This document shows positions 58,429 through 64,000 of a stretch of DNA of 64,000 bases, piece after piece. A program made the position numbers and the translations under genes. Source of the DNA: Diphasiastrum complanatum (lineage: Eukaryota > Streptophyta > Lycopodiopsida > Lycopodiales > Lycopodiaceae); contig CM055093.1 in NCBI GenBank assembly GCA_029204225.1, positions 35,290,525 through 35,354,524 of the forward strand, given 5' to 3'. Below the pieces are notes generated by a model. That model was given only the letters and a program-made list of their open reading frames with translations, had not been told where the DNA came from and searched no databases. The number at the start of each line of letters is the position of its first letter. The first letter of the stretch is position 1.

Positions 58429-59640
58429 ATGGTGTCTCGGCTGCCATCGTTGGCAGTGTATCGGAGTATCTATGGTCTGAAACAGTCAGCTCGACAATGG
58501 TACAAAAAGAAAAATCAAGTCCTAAAATCATTGGAATTCAAGCCACTGATGGCTGATTCCAATGTGTACGTCAAAACTATAGATGGAAAAATCATTATTG
58601 TGGCTATGTATGTGGACGACACTCTGATACTCTACAAGAGTAAAAGGCTGATTGCTGAAGTGAAGACAAACATCTCGAAACATTTCGAGATAGTGGATCT
58701 GGGAGAGGCCAGGTGTTACCTTGGCTTGCAAATTGAAAGGGACTATGAGGGAGGTAAGTTGTACCTTCATCAGTCCATATACACCCAGAAAATCTTGGAG
58801 GATTTTGGGACGCTAAATTGTAAAGGGACGAATACTCCAATGCTCGCAGGGACAGTGCTGACGAACAAAAATTGTTTGAGGACTAAGGCAAAGAGAGAAT
58901 TGATGTAGCTCACACCTTATAGGAAGTTGATAGGATCGCTGATGTAGCTTGCAGACAATACATGCCCTGACATTGCTTATGCAGTGTTTAGAATGAGCCA
59001 ATTCTGCACAAATCCTGGCTCGACACGTTGGAAGACTGCAAAGCGAATTTTGCAATGTCTTCAACTAACAAAGGATTATGGTTTATGTTATTGTCGTGAT
59101 GCAGGTTTTCAGATGATTTTCTACAGTGATGCTAGTTGGGCATCCCTCAAAGACGACTATAAAAGGGTCTCAAGAGGATGCACCATTGCTTCAGGAGTGG
59201 CAATTCTCTGGGTCAGCAAGAAGCAGACCATTGTGGCCCAGTCATCCTATGAAGCGGAGTATGTCGCAGCAACAAAGATGGCTAATGAGATAATCTGGTT
59301 TAGACAGTTCCTGGATGAATTGGGCAAAACAAACAATGAACCTCTGGTTTTACAGATGGACAACACATCTGCAATACATCTGACAAAAGATCTTGTGTTT
59401 CATTCAAAGATGAAACACATTGCGATGAAGTACCACTTGATCAGGGACCTGATTGGCAAGAAGATGTTGCAGACCACCTTCATTGGAATGAAAGACATGG
59501 TTGGCTCTAGACAAAGGTCTATTCGAGAGATAGAAGAGCAGCCTTGGAGTAGTCAAGCTATCATGCTTTGAGAGAGAGCTCAAGAAACATTTTGTTTCTA
59601 ATGTCAAAGCTTTGCTAGCTTTCAATTCTGAACCTTTGAC
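58429..59640 (+). pseudogene. Copia RT and RNase H, near-complete 3' half
   Basis: Plus strand YGLKQSARQWYKKKNQVLKS (near 58,470), VAMYVDDTLILYKS (YVDD at ~58,609), FEIVDLGEARCYLGLQIERD, then LIGSLM-LADNTCPDIAYAV, RNase H FYSDASWASLKDDYK, VAQSSYEAEYVAATKMANEI, MDNTSAIHLTKDLVFHSKMK and KYHLIRDLIGKK. Two stops (TAG near 58,906 and 58,945) and a frameshift near 59,510 break it. It is the best preserved of the truncated copia fragments, and close to 44510-45440. Confidence 0.92.
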
Positions 59641-60769
59641 AATTGGCGACACGACACGACACAACACAAAATCAGTTGTGCCCCACGAACAGCCAACAAG
59701 AAGACTAGCCAATTGCCATTGGGTGCAGATATCTGATCTGATATCATGACATCATCAGAAGAGTTTTAGATTGTGGCTAATCTGCCACTCTTGTAATTCG
59801 TGAATTAGTTGTGGATGCTTAGTTTTTCTAATTTGTAAGTTACAAGAATGCGACACAAAATTGTTCACGAACTATATACTTTCTGATTGATGCACATTAT
59901 AGTAAGTCTGATGTCCAATGCTAGTAAGCAAGACAATTGTCAGAAGACAAAATATACAGAATAGGAATTCGCCTGCGTGTGAGATAATTTTTGTGATAGG
60001 ATCTGTAGATCCACAAGGTCCACTAGTAAGCGAGACTCGAATTTGTGAGAGAACAGTATTTTCTCTCACGCCAATGCACTGTGTGGATCTGCATGGAGTG
60101 CTTGAAAGAATCAGAAAAATCAGTAGATGATTTTGTAACTATTGTGCACATTATTATTCTAGATGATCGTATGATCTTGTATGCAAATTAGTCTGCTACT
60201 ATTTGTGTGTTTGATTTGCTTGTTTATTCTAATTTCGCATCTTGGTTTGATATTGTTGAATGTTGCATTATTCTGTTAACGTAGATTAGCTGTGTCTGAC
60301 TACTCTCTGAAGGATTGTAGGAGTGATACAGCCGACAATGACCAGCGATTACATCTGAATTTTTGACAAACTGATCCTGTTCGCGAATTCTTTCGCTTTG
60401 TGCTTCGCTTCGGCTAAAGGATAAATCAATTACAGAGCTCACCTAGGTTTTGTTTCATTTCGTTCGTTTCATCCTGTTTCATCTTGTCTCGTCTCGTTAT
60501 AGAGCTTGATTGCTTGATTAAATTTGTCGCAAATTATTTTGCTTCGTTTTGCGATCTGTGCTTCCAGCATGAATCAATGTCAGTGCAAGTTTTGGTTCGT
60601 TTCGTTTGGTTGCGTTATAGAGTCTGATTGATCCAACTCGCACAGAGACAATTCGAGTGTCGCAAAAAGTTTTGCGAATCGTTCGTGACTTAATTCTGTC
60701 AGTTTGTCACCAGAGTTGTTTTGGCTACAATTTTGCATTTTCTGAGTGTATTCTTTGTCATCAATGAAT
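59641..60769. other. Probable LTR/untranslated region of the preceding copia
   Basis: Non-coding. It includes repeated CGTTATAGAG(C/T)(T/C)TGATTG blocks (~60,495 and ~60,612) and TTCGTTTCG-rich DNA. The LTR boundaries were not resolved. Confidence 0.4.
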
Positions 60770-61010
60770 AACCGGATGCACTTGCATTCCTTATGGGAGA
60801 TCCAATTGGTAAGCCAAGGATCTAATTCTTTTTCAAGATTTGATACGGTCCTCTATATCCAATGGACAGTTTGTAATGCTTTCCGATATGCATTACACTA
60901 GTATCCTACGGGATTCATAAATACACCCAATCCCCCACTTGAAACTCTGGAGGCAATCTTTTCAAATTAGCATAAAATTGGTCTCTATCTTGGGCACTCT
61001 CTATGAAAAA
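60770..61010 (-). pseudogene. Gypsy integrase C-terminal fragment
   Basis: Minus strand AQDRDQFYANLKRLPPEFQV, then GDWVYL, GKHYKLSIGYRGPYQILKK and, frameshifted, LAYQLDLP. This is the conserved GPY/F-type tail of Ty3/gypsy integrases. Truncated on both sides. Confidence 0.8.
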
Positions 61011-61739
61011 AATCAAATCACAAAGACCTGATTATACTCTTTGATCTTTGGCTTAGTAGGAGAGCACATCTAGCTTCATTACAAATGTAGAAATCAAGCA
61101 TCTACTACAAATAGAAAGTGATAACTCAATAAGAACTTATCAAAATCACTTATGTATGATAAATTATTGTTATTGTCCGTACTACTACAATACTCGCACG
61201 TGGGAACTCATGCATATAATACTACAATACTTGCACGTGGGAACTCATGCATATAAGAAAATTAGCATTCCATACACAAAAATTCACTTCATCACAAATT
61301 ATGCAAAAAATGAATGTAGAACCCAAAAAGATATCTTCCATAAGAATGAGTGAGTGATGAATATCAGCCATACAAGTGAGTGAGTGATGAATATCAGCCA
61401 CACTTGTATGCCTATTCATAATAGCCTCTTGCCCTATTTGGATGCGTTTGCTCAAGCTTATCAACTTATGGAAGGTTCTAGATGTAAATGCAATGATTCA
61501 TCCATGCTTCCATATTTGAACTCTCTGGAAAATAACAACAAACAAATAATAAATGTGAGTAATCAATCAATGCTTGCATGTCTCCTCTATCTTTGTCCTT
61601 CCTTGATATGTCTCCACCAAGAAAATCCATAAATATCCATCTCACCATAAGATATCATCATCACTTATGATGACCATTACTGAGTGATATAATGAGATTC
61701 CCTTATCTTCATTTCCATCAGCAAAACCAACCAAAAATG
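61011..61739. repeat. Intergenic with two short tandem duplications
   Basis: ACTACAATACT(C/T)GCACGTGG...CATGCATATA occurs twice at ~61,186 and ~61,222 (period ~37). GAGTGAGTGATGAATATCAGCCA occurs at ~61,346 and ~61,377 (period ~30). No gene. Confidence 0.7.
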
Positions 61740-62132
61740 CTAGTACACCTCCAACATCAAAATGATGCAAGACAATGTAACTAGTTTCACCATATCTTGA
61801 CAATTGCACACATTCACATGAAATTGCTCAAACATGAGATAGAAGAAGTAAAATAAACTTGAACAACACTTCATTGTTGCTCCTTTGACCTTACTTGAGT
61901 CTTCAAACACCTGAAAAAATAGATCCAAAGTAACTTTGCCACTTGACTTCCCTTTGATGCTCTTGACTAGCTCCAAATTGCCACGTTTCCTTTTGTGTTG
62001 TTGAAGCCCCTCAAGATCAACCTCTTGATCTTCCTCTTGACCATCAAAGTCATTGACTACTAAGACCTTTTTTACAAATCCATTTGTTGCTTCCATTCCT
62101 TGAAAATCACGTATTGTAGAAAAAGTTAGCAC
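61740..62132 (-). CDS. Hypothetical protein fragment, unrecognised
   Basis: The minus-strand frame contains MEATNGFVKKVLVVNDFDGQ and EEDQEVDLEGLQQHKRKRGN, a charged, plausible coding segment, followed by a hydrophobic, less protein-like tail. No family or partner is recognised. It may be an exon of a larger or dead gene. Confidence 0.3.
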   Translation of the reverse strand: MLTFSTIRDFQGMEATNGFVKKVLVVNDFDGQEEDQEVDLEGLQQHKRKRGNLELVKSIKGKSSGKVTLDLFFQVFEDSSKVKGATMKCCSSLFYFFYLMFEQFHVNVCNCQDMVKLVTLSCIILMLEVY

Positions 62133-63771
<1,639 letters not shown>

Positions 63772-63834
63772 GTTTTGTAAATTTGAGATATCCAAAAAGG
63801 GGTCATGACCAATATCTCAAATTTTCGACAAAAC
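63772..63834. other. Foldback (hairpin) sequence
   Basis: GTTTTGTAAATTTGAGATAT pairs with ATATCTCAAATTT and ACAAAAC on the right, leaving only a 3-base bulge. The loop holds its own palindrome GGTCATGACC. It could be a MITE remnant or an RNA hairpin. Confidence 0.7.
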
Positions 63835-64000
63835 ACATGTTTTATGACCGATAGTTTTTGGCATCACTAAGATTTACGGCCTTACTACGGTCAACTGATC
63901 CAGTTAGTTTCATATCTTCATTTTGATGCGTCCCATACCACAGGTTCTTCCTCCATGAAGGCCCTCCACTTTCTGATCAAAGTGTCAGAAAAAATAAGAC
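63835..64000. other. Window edge, nothing recognised
   Basis: No feature seen. Confidence 0.4.

Overview
This window looks like nuclear DNA of a land plant with a large, repeat-rich genome. The evidence is a plant-type wax synthase gene, many Ty1/copia elements primed from initiator tRNA-Met (TGGTATCAGAGC), gypsy remnants, very long (GA)n and (TA)n microsatellites, and AT-rich intergenic DNA. I cannot name the species. Nothing suggests a bacterial, viral or organellar origin.

Layout. 1-2 kb: decayed copia pol tail. 2-7 kb: the only gene that looks intact, an intronless MBOAT wax synthase (3681-4913), flanked by two inverted copies of a ~0.55 kb repeat. 7-10 kb: a degenerate ~62-bp-period array, a short hairpin and a minus-strand LTR with polypurine tract. 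10.5-13.7 kb: a long gag-like coding frame (copy F1). 14.5-17 kb: an unrecognised coding remnant, a copia RT piece and an LTR relic. 17-17.7 kb: G-runs and a GT/TA/GA microsatellite. 18.9-27.2 kb: a 5.1 kb copia element with both LTRs, PBS, PPT and a 5-bp target duplication; its 5' LTR, leader and flank are repeated as a ~1.28 kb inverted duplication just upstream. 28-45 kb: nested, truncated copia and gypsy fragments, including a second gag-like frame (copy F2) that lies antisense between a gypsy protease and a gypsy 3' LTR. 46-48.4 kb: 25-bp minisatellites rich in ACCGAC, leading into a third gag-like frame (copy F3). 48.7-49.6 kb: copia gag relic.

50.4-57.9 kb is the most unusual segment. 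A minus-strand DNA amino-methyltransferase remnant (DIPYGF and DLFSGSGTT motifs) and a plus-strand gene with a DUF7869-like, RNase-H-like D-D-D domain diverge from an intergenic region. That region carries about eleven copies of a 17-bp palindrome, CCTATGCTNAGCATAGG, spaced ~41 bp, and the array is itself a larger palindrome. Converging from the right is a spliced minus-strand gene with a complete but decayed Pif1-type helicase. Together they may be a large DNA transposon or viral-like element that I cannot match to a described class.

58.4-64 kb: a copia pol tail, a gypsy integrase tail, another (GA)n tract and a foldback sequence.

Across the window, nearly all in-frame stops in these dead frames can be explained by one C-to-T change (CAG>TAG, CAA>TAA, CGA>TGA), as expected for DNA that has been heavily methylated and is decaying.
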